NCBI RefSeq assembly: GCF_026153295.1
Contig: NZ_CP110615.1
Location: 1,240,001 to 1,304,000, forward strand
DNA: 64,000 nucleotides
Origin: Rhodococcus antarcticus
GTDB lineage: Bacteria; Actinomycetota; Actinomycetes; Mycobacteriales; Mycobacteriaceae
Direction: 5' to 3'
The notes under the pieces are model-generated. The model was not told the DNA's origin. It was given only the letters and a program-made list of their open reading frames with translations, and did no database searches. Shown piece by piece: positions 9,358-16,630 of the stretch. Made by a program: the position numbers and the translations under genes. Within the stretch, counting starts at the first letter, position 1. Each line of letters starts with the position of its first letter.

Positions 9358-9822
9358 TCACCCGCGGGCGCGACCGGCCAGCCCCAGCAACCGTGCCCCG
9401 CCCGGGACCACGCCCAGCACCGCCCGGGCGAGGGCGTCACGGACCCGGTCGTGGGCAGGTGGGGTCGCGACGGCTCGGCGCAGGTCGCGCAGGCCCAGCC
9501 TGGACCACCCGGCGGCGACCGCGGCGTCAGCCACCCCTGCGACCGCCCGGTCGGGATCCAGGACGGCGAGGGCCAGCGCCGTTGCGCTGTGCGCCCCGTC
9601 CACCCAGACGCCCATCGCCAGCACCTCCGGGCTGGGTCGCAGCCCCGAGAGCACACCCTGGGTCAGCTGACGGACCCCCAGGATGCGGGTCACGACGACG
9701 CCAGGGGTGTCCACCCGTGCACCCGTCGCCCCGAGGACACGGGCGGGGGCAGCCAGGAGCAGGACACCCCACCCGATCCGGCCGAGCTCGAGACGCCGGG
9801 ACCGCGCGCTCGGCCGGGTCAC
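9358..9822 (-). CDS. Small membrane-associated protein, paralogue of the one at 15188
   Basis: A 154-residue protein, last gene of the 14351-9358 operon, with its GTG start overlapping the GH15 stop (GTGA). An opening RIGWGVLLLAAPARVLG is followed by TRILGVRQLTQGVL and VDGAHSATALALAVLD. The same order of motifs (AGWGLLQLAAP, ARVLAARQVLQAGLL, VDGLHAASMLALAAVD) occurs in the product at 15188-15532, so the two are paralogues. Alternating short hydrophobic helices suggest a small integral membrane protein. Function unknown; its repeated presence at operon ends near oxidoreductases suggests a shared accessory role. Confidence 0.7.
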   Translation of the reverse strand: MTRPSARSRRLELGRIGWGVLLLAAPARVLGATGARVDTPGVVVTRILGVRQLTQGVLSGLRPSPEVLAMGVWVDGAHSATALALAVLDPDRAVAGVADAAVAAGWSRLGLRDLRRAVATPPAHDRVRDALARAVLGVVPGGARLLGLAGRARG

Positions 9823-11621
9823 GGGCGCATCGAGCTGCTGGACGGTGCTTCCGCGAGCCGGGTGGCGGTCTCCAGCACCAGGGCGTGCACGAAGGCCTGG
9901 GGCAGGTTCCCGCGGAGCTGGCGCTGGCTGATGTCGTACTCCTCGGAGAACAGTCCGGGCGGTCCGCACGCGGCCCGGTTGCGCTCGAAGAACCGCATGG
10001 CGCTCAGGTCGTTGCCCTGGTGGTGCTCGGCCAGGGCCATCATGAACCCGCACAGCAGGAACGCGCCCTCGGCGTCGCCGAGATCGCGCTGGTCGTGGCG
10101 GAACCGGTACACGTAGTGGTCGTCGCACAGGGTGTCCTGGACTGCGCGCAGGGTGGCCCGGCTGCGGGGATCGTCGGCGGGCAGGGCGCCGCGCACCGGC
10201 GGCAGCAGCAGCGACGCGTCCAGCCCCGGGTCGTCGGGGGCTCGTTGCCAGTACCCGTCGGGATGCAGGCTGGTCCGCGCGGTGTCGGCCAGGATGATGT
10301 CGGCCAGGGTGGCGCACTCGGCGAGGTCGGCCCCGGCCGACGGCATGGCCGCGACGGCGCGCAACCCGGCCACGCACGCCAGCCGCGACTGGGTCCACCT
10401 CCGGTTGTCGAGCTCCCAGATCCCGGCCTCGGGATCGTTGTGCCGGGCGGCGATGGCCTGCACAGCGGTGTGCACCGCCCGGTGCCCGTCGGCATCGAGC
10501 CGGTCGACGCGGGCCGCGGCCGCCATCAGCTGCAGGGCCTCCCCGAACGCGTCCAGCTGGAACTGCTGGTTGACCCAGTTGCCGGTCTTGTCGCTGCCTC
10601 CGGGGTAGCCGCGGAGGTCGAGGGTCTGCTCGTCGGGAACAGCGCCACCGGTGACGGTGTAGGCGGGCTTCAGCTGCGGTCCATCCTCCAGCAGGCGCGC
10701 CGAGACGAACCCGACCGCCGCGTCGAGCAGCTCGGGTGCGCCTGCGCTGGCGGCGGCCATCCCCGCGTAGGACTGGTCACGGATCCAGGCGTAGCGGTAG
10801 TCGTAGTTGCCGCCCCGCCCGGCTCGTTCGGGCAGGCTCATGGTGGCGGCGGCGACCATGCCACCACCCGCGCTGGTCAAGCCGCGCAGCACCGCGTAGG
10901 AGTGGCGCGCGTCGCGCGGGGCGAGGGAGGACCCCAGCTCGGGGACGCTGCGCGACCACGCCGCCTCGGTCGCCGACCACGCCGTGTCGGGATCGACCAG
11001 CTCCTCCGGGAGCGACTGCGCGGAGGCTTCGAACACCAGGTCGTGGTGCGTGCCCGCCGGCACGGTCAGCTCCAGCACCAGCAGCTCCCCGTGGGGGTGG
11101 GTGCTGGTCCGCGGGTGGGCGGCCTCGACCCCGGCGCAGCGCCAGTGCAGGTTGCCGCTGTGCCCGCTCCACACCCCGGCGTCCTGGTGCAGCTTCCCTG
11201 GGCCGTGCCGCCCGAACCCGGGGCGCGGTTGCAGCACCACCCGCACCTGGGCGTCACCCCGCACGGCCGTGATGCGACGCAGCAGCACCACCCTGTCGGG
11301 GTCACCGGGGAAGGCGAGGGCCTCGCGGCACTCGATGATGCCGTCGTCGGTGATCCACCGGGACCGCCAGATGAGGCCACCCTGCTCGTAGGAGCCACCC
11401 CAGGTGTGGTGCACGTCCTGGGGGGTGACGGCGAAGGTGCCACTGCCACCGATCAGGGAGGAGAACACTGCCTCGGAGCTCCACCGGGGAGCGCACATCC
11501 AGGCGATGTCGCCCTGCGGTCCGACGAGGGCACCCCGCTCACCGTCGGCGAGCAGCGCGTACTGCCGCAGGACGTGCGGGGGGAACATCGCCTCGACGTC
11601 GACCTTGTCCGCCGTCGCCAT
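9819..11621 (-). CDS. Glycoside hydrolase family 15 (glucoamylase/trehalase-type)
   Basis: A 600-residue protein. The N-terminal beta-sandwich (~1-265) is followed by an (alpha/alpha)6 barrel. NYDYRYAWIRD (272-282) is the family substrate-binding signature, GIWE (Glu403) is the expected general acid and FSEEYD (558-563) carries the second catalytic Glu. No signal peptide, so it is cytoplasmic. GH15 enzymes of this bacterial class hydrolyse alpha-linked glucose from trehalose or maltodextrins. The ATG overlaps the GMC gene stop by one base (TGATG), and the gene is coupled to the oxidoreductase subunits, suggesting that the sugar released is oxidised or that these genes share one stress signal. 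Trehalase is a reasonable but unproven substrate call. Confidence 0.9.
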   Translation of the reverse strand: MATADKVDVEAMFPPHVLRQYALLADGERGALVGPQGDIAWMCAPRWSSEAVFSSLIGGSGTFAVTPQDVHHTWGGSYEQGGLIWRSRWITDDGIIECREALAFPGDPDRVVLLRRITAVRGDAQVRVVLQPRPGFGRHGPGKLHQDAGVWSGHSGNLHWRCAGVEAAHPRTSTHPHGELLVLELTVPAGTHHDLVFEASAQSLPEELVDPDTAWSATEAAWSRSVPELGSSLAPRDARHSYAVLRGLTSAGGGMVAAATMSLPERAGRGGNYDYRYAWIRDQSYAGMAAASAGAPELLDAAVGFVSARLLEDGPQLKPAYTVTGGAVPDEQTLDLRGYPGGSDKTGNWVNQQFQLDAFGEALQLMAAAARVDRLDADGHRAVHTAVQAIAARHNDPEAGIWELDNRRWTQSRLACVAGLRAVAAMPSAGADLAECATLADIILADTARTSLHPDGYWQRAPDDPGLDASLLLPPVRGALPADDPRSRATLRAVQDTLCDDHYVYRFRHDQRDLGDAEGAFLLCGFMMALAEHHQGNDLSAMRFFERNRAACGPPGLFSEEYDISQRQLRGNLPQAFVHALVLETATRLAEAPSSSSMRP

Positions 11622-13258
11622 CAGCTCTCGCTCCGTCGGTTGCTGAGCAGGTCGGCGGCGCGGGCGGCGACGGCCATGATCGTCAGGGCAGGGTTGGCGC
11701 TGCCCTGGGTGGGCAGGACGCTGCCGTCGGTGATGTAGAGGTTGTCCACGGCGAAGCTGCGGCAGCTGGCGTCGACGACGCCGTGGTGCTCGTCGTTGGC
11801 CATGCGGGCTCCACCGACCAGGTGCGCGGCGCGGTCGATGGTCATGACCTCGCTGGCCCCGGCGGCGTGCAGAAGGTCCTCCATGACCGACTGCGCGGCT
11901 CTCATCAGGGCCTTGTCGTTGTCGCACTGGGTGTAGGAGAACTCCGCGACGGGCAGGCCGTGGCGGTCGGTCTGCTCGGCGAGGGTGACGCGGTTCTCGG
12001 CCTGGGGCAGGAACTCGCACAGCGCACCGAGGGTCGACCAGTGCACGTAGTCGCTCATGTACTCGCGCAGGTCGGCGCCCCAGTGACCCTGCGCGGAGAC
12101 GTGCTCGGCCCAGGTGATCGGCAGCGGGGAGACGGTCTGGATGGAGAAGCCGCGCTTGTAGCCCTTGCTGGGGTCGGTCTCGTAGAACGCCTCGGTGCTC
12201 ACCTCCGGCGGCGGGGCCTTGTACATGCGGATCTCCTCGTCGAAGCGTCCGGCGGTCTGGGGTGCTCCCTGCACCATCAGGTAGCGCCCGACCTGGTCGT
12301 GCTCGTTGCACAGCCCGTCCGGGAAGCGGTTCGTCGCGGAGTTCAGCAGCAGGCGCGGGGTCTCGATGGAGTAGCCGGCCACCGCCACCATGCGGGCCCG
12401 TTGGAAGTGCTCGACACCGCCACGCACGTAGTGCACCCCGGTGGCGCGCCCGCTGTTCTCGTCGATGCCGATGCGGGTGACCATGCTGTCGGCCCGCACC
12501 TCGGCCCCGTGGGCGAGCGCGTCGGGAATGTGGGTGATCAGCGGCGACGCCTTGGCGTTCACCTTGCACCCCTGCAGGCAGAAGCCGCGGTAGATGCAGT
12601 GCGCGCGGTTGCCGAAGCGGCCGTTGGTGATCGCCACCGGGCCGACCTTCGCGGTGATGCCCAGCTTCTCCGCGCCGCGGAGGAACATCTGGCCGTTGCC
12701 GCCGACGGGGTGCGGGCGGTGCGGGTAGGTGTGCGGGTCTCCCCACGGCCAGTCCTGCCCGGCCACCGGCAGCTCCCCCTCGATGTCGGCGTAGTAGCGG
12801 CGCAGGTCGGAGTACTCGATCGGCCAGTCCACACCGACCCCGTCCTGGCTGCGGGTGCGGAAGTCGCTGGGGTGGAAGCGCGGGACGTAGCCGGCGTAGT
12901 GCACCATCGAGCCACCCACTCCACGCCCGGAGTTGTTGGAGCCCAGCGGAACCGGGTCGGAGCCGCTGATGACGCGGGGCTCGGTCCAGTACAGGTGGTG
13001 CGAGCCGGCCTCGTCGGAGACCCAGTCGGAGTCGGGGTCCCAGAACGGACCGGCGTCGAGGGCGGCGACGGTCCACCCGGCCCGGGCCAGGCGTTGGGCC
13101 ATCACCGACCCGCCGGCTCCGCAGCCCACGATGACCAGGTCGATCTCGTCGGTGTCGGCGAAGCGGCGCATGTCGGTGCGCAGCTGGTGGTTGGTGCGGG
13201 TGCCGTCGTTGGGCAGCAGCCACGCGGAGTCGTTGCGGTCGCGGACGTCGTTGCTCAT
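11621..13258 (-). CDS. GMC-family FAD oxidoreductase, gluconate 2-dehydrogenase large-subunit type
   Basis: A 545-residue flavoprotein. LVIVGCGAGGSVMAQRLA (~residues 41-58) is the Rossmann dinucleotide fold. GSNNSGRGVGGSMVHYAGYV is the GMC substrate-flavin segment, and near the C-terminus HLVGGARM and GSANPALTIMAVAARAAD carry the conserved catalytic and FAD-binding motifs. The Cys-rich patch HCIYRGFCLQGCK resembles that of membrane-linked alcohol and gluconate dehydrogenases. The gene upstream encodes a subunit-3-like partner, so the pair should form a sugar or polyol dehydrogenase passing electrons to the respiratory chain. Substrate not known. No signal peptide; export by a partner is not evident. 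Confidence 0.9.
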   Translation of the reverse strand: MSNDVRDRNDSAWLLPNDGTRTNHQLRTDMRRFADTDEIDLVIVGCGAGGSVMAQRLARAGWTVAALDAGPFWDPDSDWVSDEAGSHHLYWTEPRVISGSDPVPLGSNNSGRGVGGSMVHYAGYVPRFHPSDFRTRSQDGVGVDWPIEYSDLRRYYADIEGELPVAGQDWPWGDPHTYPHRPHPVGGNGQMFLRGAEKLGITAKVGPVAITNGRFGNRAHCIYRGFCLQGCKVNAKASPLITHIPDALAHGAEVRADSMVTRIGIDENSGRATGVHYVRGGVEHFQRARMVAVAGYSIETPRLLLNSATNRFPDGLCNEHDQVGRYLMVQGAPQTAGRFDEEIRMYKAPPPEVSTEAFYETDPSKGYKRGFSIQTVSPLPITWAEHVSAQGHWGADLREYMSDYVHWSTLGALCEFLPQAENRVTLAEQTDRHGLPVAEFSYTQCDNDKALMRAAQSVMEDLLHAAGASEVMTIDRAAHLVGGARMANDEHHGVVDASCRSFAVDNLYITDGSVLPTQGSANPALTIMAVAARAADLLSNRRSES

Positions 13259-13896
13259 GAGCTGGCCTTCCTGGCCGGGTCCTGCGTGGGGCGGGCGTCG
13301 CGGACCTCGCCCTTCTCCACCGTGTTGATGCCGAGGTTCTTGTAGCCGCGCGGGTAGGCCGGGCCGGAGAAGCCGATCTCGTTCCAGGCCCAGGGGTGGG
13401 AGTAGAAGGCGGTGCACGCGTAGCGGGTCCACAGGCTCCACACGTGCGCGGCGCTGCGCCCGTGCCAGGTCTGCGAGCCCAGCTCCTGTACCGACGCCAC
13501 GAGCACCGCCTGCTCGCCACGGGTGCAGACGGCGAAGCCTGCGTCGAACCGGTCCTGGGCGTCGGAGTCGAGGTGGGCGAGGGACTCGCGCCACGCCTGG
13601 TCGTCGTGGGGCATGTCCTCGTAGCGCCAGCCGTCGGTCTGCATCTCGGTCAGGCGGGCATCGATGAGCTGCGCGACCGGCACCTTGGGGTCCTCGTGCT
13701 GGTTCAGCAGCTGGTCCACCAGGGCCTCGGCGACCGCGAACTCCTTCGGGGTGAAGAAGCGGACGTCGGGGGGAAAGCTCAACCGCGACAGCACGACTCC
13801 GGCCGTCACCTGGTCCCAGTGGCCAGAGTTCTGAAGAACGTCGAACCCGGGGAAGCGGTGCTGCGCCCCCCCAGGGGTGGTAGGACGGGCGCTCAC
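13255..13896 (-). CDS. Gluconate 2-dehydrogenase subunit 3-like protein
   Basis: A 213-residue protein starting at a GTG that overlaps the previous stop (GTGA). It contains FFTPKEFAVAEALVDQLL and the characteristic C-terminal block FYSHPWAWNEIGFSGPAYPRGYKN found in subunit 3 of flavin-dependent gluconate 2-dehydrogenases. The Tat signal typical of Gram-negative relatives is absent. It overlaps the GMC gene by 4 nt and should act as its small structural partner. Length is close to the family norm. Confidence 0.85.
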   Translation of the reverse strand: MSARPTTPGGAQHRFPGFDVLQNSGHWDQVTAGVVLSRLSFPPDVRFFTPKEFAVAEALVDQLLNQHEDPKVPVAQLIDARLTEMQTDGWRYEDMPHDDQAWRESLAHLDSDAQDRFDAGFAVCTRGEQAVLVASVQELGSQTWHGRSAAHVWSLWTRYACTAFYSHPWAWNEIGFSGPAYPRGYKNLGINTVEKGEVRDARPTQDPARKASS

Positions 13897-14351
13897 TGCT
13901 CGCGCCGCAGCACGGCCGCGAGCAGGCCCATGCCCCCCACCATCGTCACCAGCAGGGGCGCCATCAGCGGGGGGCCCATCTCCATGTTGTAGCGGAAGTC
14001 CGACCACCCGCCGGGCTTCTGCGCGATGCCCCGACCGTGCAGGTAGGTGCCCTGGATCCCGTTGGCCACGATCACCGCCGACGCCAGGGGCAGCGCGGTC
14101 TTCGCCATGCGCTCGCTGAAGAACCCCGCCACCCCCGCGACGGCACCGACCGGACCCAGAGCCACCGGGACGTACATCATCTTGTTCCCGAAGCTGGCGC
14201 TGTCGTGCTCGAAGAAGATCTCCACCGCGGTGACCAGCGACCCCACTGCCGTCAGCGCGGCGAGGCTGCGCTCGAAGCGACCGGTCCGCACGTTGCGCAC
14301 CATCCGGTCGATGCCGTGCTCCACCCCGTCTGCCGTGTCCCGTGCTGCCAT
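13893..14351 (-). CDS. Four-helix membrane protein heading the GMC/GH15 operon
   Basis: A 152-residue protein with about three to four hydrophobic helices (ALTAVGSLVTAVEIFF, MMYVPVALGPVGAVAGVAGF, LPLASAVIVANGIQG, PLLVTMVGGMGLLAAVL). Conserved-looking EIFFEHDSASFGNKMM and TYLHGRG motifs lie between helices. It is the first gene of a five-gene run and probably anchors the dehydrogenase to the membrane or carries electrons, though no haem-ligand pattern is obvious. Family not recognised. The likely operator at 14408 lies 57 bases upstream. Confidence 0.75.
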   Translation of the reverse strand: MAARDTADGVEHGIDRMVRNVRTGRFERSLAALTAVGSLVTAVEIFFEHDSASFGNKMMYVPVALGPVGAVAGVAGFFSERMAKTALPLASAVIVANGIQGTYLHGRGIAQKPGGWSDFRYNMEMGPPLMAPLLVTMVGGMGLLAAVLRREQ

Positions 14352-14407
14352 GGTCGCCTCCGGTGATCGCTGCTGGTGGGTTCGGTCCGCGTCCGGCGCA
14401 CTCTATC

Positions 14408-14428
14408 CGCAACGGTTGCGACTACGCA
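14408..14428. promoter_or_regulatory. MarR-type operator candidate, site A
   Basis: CGCAACGGTTGCG (14408-14420, a 13-base near-palindrome) is followed by ACTA and CGCA, so the half-site alternates CGCAA, TTGCG, CGCAA. The same arrangement occurs at 14595 and 18194. It sits 57 bases upstream of the membrane-protein/GMC/GH15 operon. Confidence 0.7.
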
Positions 14429-14440
14429 ATGATTGGTCGC

Positions 14441-14470
14441 GACCCAGCGCGACCCAGCGCGACCCAGCGC
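14441..14470. repeat. Three tandem copies of GACCCAGCGC
   Basis: A 10-base unit repeated three times in the divergent intergenic region between operator sites A and B, with a partial fourth copy after it. The period is close to one helical turn. Confidence 0.8.
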
Positions 14471-14594
14471 GACCCCCCGTGGGCAGGTCGGGGCCGGGTG
14501 GTCGTGAGTGGCAACGGCCCATCCGTGCAGTGGTGCCCCCGGGCCGCCAGGGGAGCGTCCCGTCGGTGAGCCCTCGGGTCACGTGTCGACCATG

Positions 14595-14615
14595 CGCAAC
14601 GATTGCGCCAGCGCA
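14595..14615. promoter_or_regulatory. MarR-type operator candidate, site B
   Basis: CGCAACGATTGCG, then CCAG and CGCA: the same composite as sites A and C. It lies 17-37 bases before the MarR start codon, where it would block transcription, fitting autorepression. A TATGTT at 14620-14625 just upstream of the ATG suggests a -10 box and a leaderless mRNA. Confidence 0.72.
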
Positions 14616-14631
14616 GTGCTATGTTGCCGAT

Positions 14632-15138
14632 ATGTCTGGTCCTCCCTCTCGGCCTCGCCGGGCGAGCACAGCCGCGCGCCGCACGGAGGAGGTGGATGCG
14701 GTGATGCTCGCTGCTCGCGCCCTCGTGGCCGTGGCCGCCCGCTCCGTCGTCGAGGTCGAGGCGATCGTCTCGATGTCCCAGCTGCGGATCCTGGTGCTGG
14801 TGGCCACTCGCAAGCAGGTGAACCTGGGTTCGGTCGCCACCGAGCTGGGTGTGCATCCCTCCAACGCCTCCCGCGCGTGCGACCGACTGGTGGAGGCCGG
14901 GTTGCTGCAACGGCGGGACTCCACGGCCGACCGGCGCAACCTCGTCCTCGAGCTCAGTCTCCGGGGCGAGGCGCTCGTGAGGTCGGTCGTGGAGAACCGG
15001 CGGGCGGCGATGCAGGCGATTCTGTCCAAGATGAGCACGCAGGACCGCGTGGAGCTGACCCCGGCCCTGCGGGCCTTCGCCGCCGCGGCGGGCGAGAACC
15101 CTGCCGACGCCGGCGATGCACGGCTCTGGCTCACCTAG
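14632..15138 (+). CDS. MarR-family transcriptional regulator
   Basis: A 168-residue winged-helix regulator. SQLRILVLVATRKQVNLGSVATELG, read with the recognition-helix segment PSNASRACDRLVEAGLL and the wing RRDSTADRRN, is the typical MarR pattern. Such proteins act as dimers that leave DNA on binding a small aromatic or oxidised ligand. It is divergent from the GMC/GH15 operon. Near-palindromic sites lie on both flanks and before the sulfite-oxidase-type gene, so it most likely controls itself and these units. No Shine-Dalgarno sequence precedes the ATG, and a -10-like TATGTT ends only 6 bases before it, suggesting leaderless translation. Confidence 0.9.
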   Translation: MSGPPSRPRRASTAARRTEEVDAVMLAARALVAVAARSVVEVEAIVSMSQLRILVLVATRKQVNLGSVATELGVHPSNASRACDRLVEAGLLQRRDSTADRRNLVLELSLRGEALVRSVVENRRAAMQAILSKMSTQDRVELTPALRAFAAAAGENPADAGDARLWLT

Positions 15139-15187
15139 CCCGGACTGCTCTGGTGCCCCACGGGGCACCCTGCTCGACCGTGCACTC

Positions 15188-15532
15188 TCAGTGCGGCCGG
15201 GCGTGGCGTGCGCCGACGGCGCCGGCCACTGCGAAGGCTGCGGCGATGGCAGCATCCAGCAGCGCAGCCGGTCGGCGACGGGTGTCGACGGCGGCGAGTG
15301 CGAGCATGCTGGCTGCGTGCAGCCCGTCGACGCCTGCGCCGACGCCCAGCACCGCTGGAGTGGGTGAGCGCATCAGGAGGCCGGCCTGGAGCACCTGCCG
15401 CGCGGCGAGGACCCGGGCGACCACCTCGGCGCGGTGGTCCAGGGGCTTGCGGAGGATCCGGTCGGCCACCAGCCCAGGGGCAGCCAGCTGCAGCAGCCCC
15501 CACCCGGCGCGGACCACCTGCAGCACCTTCAC
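15188..15532 (-). CDS. Small membrane-associated protein, paralogue of the one at 9358
   Basis: A 114-residue protein whose GTG overlaps the SDR stop (GTGA). It shares the motif order of the 9358-9822 product (AGWGLLQLAAP, RVLAARQVLQAG, VDGLHAASMLALA) but lacks its C-terminal 40 residues. Three short hydrophobic stretches suggest membrane association. Function unknown. Confidence 0.65.
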   Translation of the reverse strand: MKVLQVVRAGWGLLQLAAPGLVADRILRKPLDHRAEVVARVLAARQVLQAGLLMRSPTPAVLGVGAGVDGLHAASMLALAAVDTRRRPAALLDAAIAAAFAVAGAVGARHARPH

Positions 15533-16542
15533 CGGCGCGCCAGGGCCACACCCACGGCGGCGGCGGCTGCCCCCGCGACCGCCCCGATCACACCGTGGTG
15601 CTGGGACAGCCACAGCTGCTCGCTGCGCGAGACGGCCTTGTCGTCGAAGGCACCGTGGGCGCCGTAGTCCTTGCCGTCCGGGCCGTCGGCGGGCTCCCAG
15701 AGGTTGACGGCCTGTTCGGGGGAGCGGTCCTGGTCGGTCTGCTGGGAGCTGTACCCGGTGCGGGCGAGGTAGCGGTCGAGCAGGCCGGGGGCGATGGCGT
15801 TGGCGACGAGGGTGCCCATCGTGCTGGCTCCGACCCAGTACTCGCGCCGCTGAGGGTGGTCGGCGGCGTGCAGCACACCCCGGGCGGCAACCTCGGGCTG
15901 GTAGATCGGGGGCACGGGCTGCGCTCGCTTGGGCATCCGGTTGAGCACCCAGGAGAACTGGGGGGTGTTCACCGCGGGCATCTGCACCATGGTGACGTGG
16001 ACGTTGGACTTGTCGTGCAGCAGCTCGCAGCGCAGCGCCTCGTGGAAGCCCTGGATCGCGTGCTTGGACCCGCAGTAGGCGGTCTGCAAGGGGATGCCGC
16101 GGTAGGCCAGCGCGGACCCCACCTGCACGATGGTCCCCTTGTCGCGAGGGGTCATCCGCTTGAGGGCGGCCATGGTGGCGTAGACGAAGCCGAGGTAGTT
16201 GACCTCGGTCACCCGCTTGTACTCCTCGGGCGTGATCTTCTCGAACGGGGAGAACACCGAGGTGAACGCCACGTTCACCCAGACGTCGATGGGGCCGAGC
16301 TCGTTCTCGACGCGCTCGGCAGCGGCCTCCACCTGGGCGGGGTCGGCGACGTCGGTGGGCACGACCAGGGCCCGGCCGCCACCGGCCTCCACGTCGCGGG
16401 CGGCACCGGCCAGACCGGCCTCGCCGCGGGCGAGCAGCGCGACCGAGGCGCCGCGGGCGCCGAACGCGGCGGCAGTGGCGCGGCCGATGCCACCGCTGGC
16501 TCCGGTGACGACGACGACCTGTCCGTGCGGGGGGGTGCTCAT
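15529..16542 (-). CDS. Short-chain dehydrogenase/reductase with C-terminal membrane anchor
   Basis: A 337-residue SDR. VVTGASGGIGRATAAAFG is the TGxxxGxG cofactor loop and YCGSKHA the catalytic YxxxK. Asn of the usual NNAG is changed (WVNVAFTSVF), and Ser in GSALAYRG fits the catalytic serine. After the fold, ~70 residues carry a hydrophilic stretch and a final hydrophobic helix (VIGAVAGAAAAAVGVAL) followed by RR, which would tether it to the membrane. This long form is common among actinobacterial SDRs of unknown substrate. The start is set by GAGGAG ~10 nt upstream. It is co-transcribed with the small protein at 15188. Confidence 0.85.
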   Translation of the reverse strand: MSTPPHGQVVVVTGASGGIGRATAAAFGARGASVALLARGEAGLAGAARDVEAGGGRALVVPTDVADPAQVEAAAERVENELGPIDVWVNVAFTSVFSPFEKITPEEYKRVTEVNYLGFVYATMAALKRMTPRDKGTIVQVGSALAYRGIPLQTAYCGSKHAIQGFHEALRCELLHDKSNVHVTMVQMPAVNTPQFSWVLNRMPKRAQPVPPIYQPEVAARGVLHAADHPQRREYWVGASTMGTLVANAIAPGLLDRYLARTGYSSQQTDQDRSPEQAVNLWEPADGPDGKDYGAHGAFDDKAVSRSEQLWLSQHHGVIGAVAGAAAAAVGVALARR

Positions 16543-16630
16543 CGGTACGTGCTCCTCAGGAGGTGGGATCGGGAAGGGGCGTGGTGCTCGGGTCAGGAAA
16601 GTGGTGGGGGAGTGGGCACCCGTCCGCCGG

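Noticed and set aside
8976-11738. 920-codon plus-strand open frame
   Set aside because: Antisense to the GH15 and small-protein genes, which carry full family motifs.
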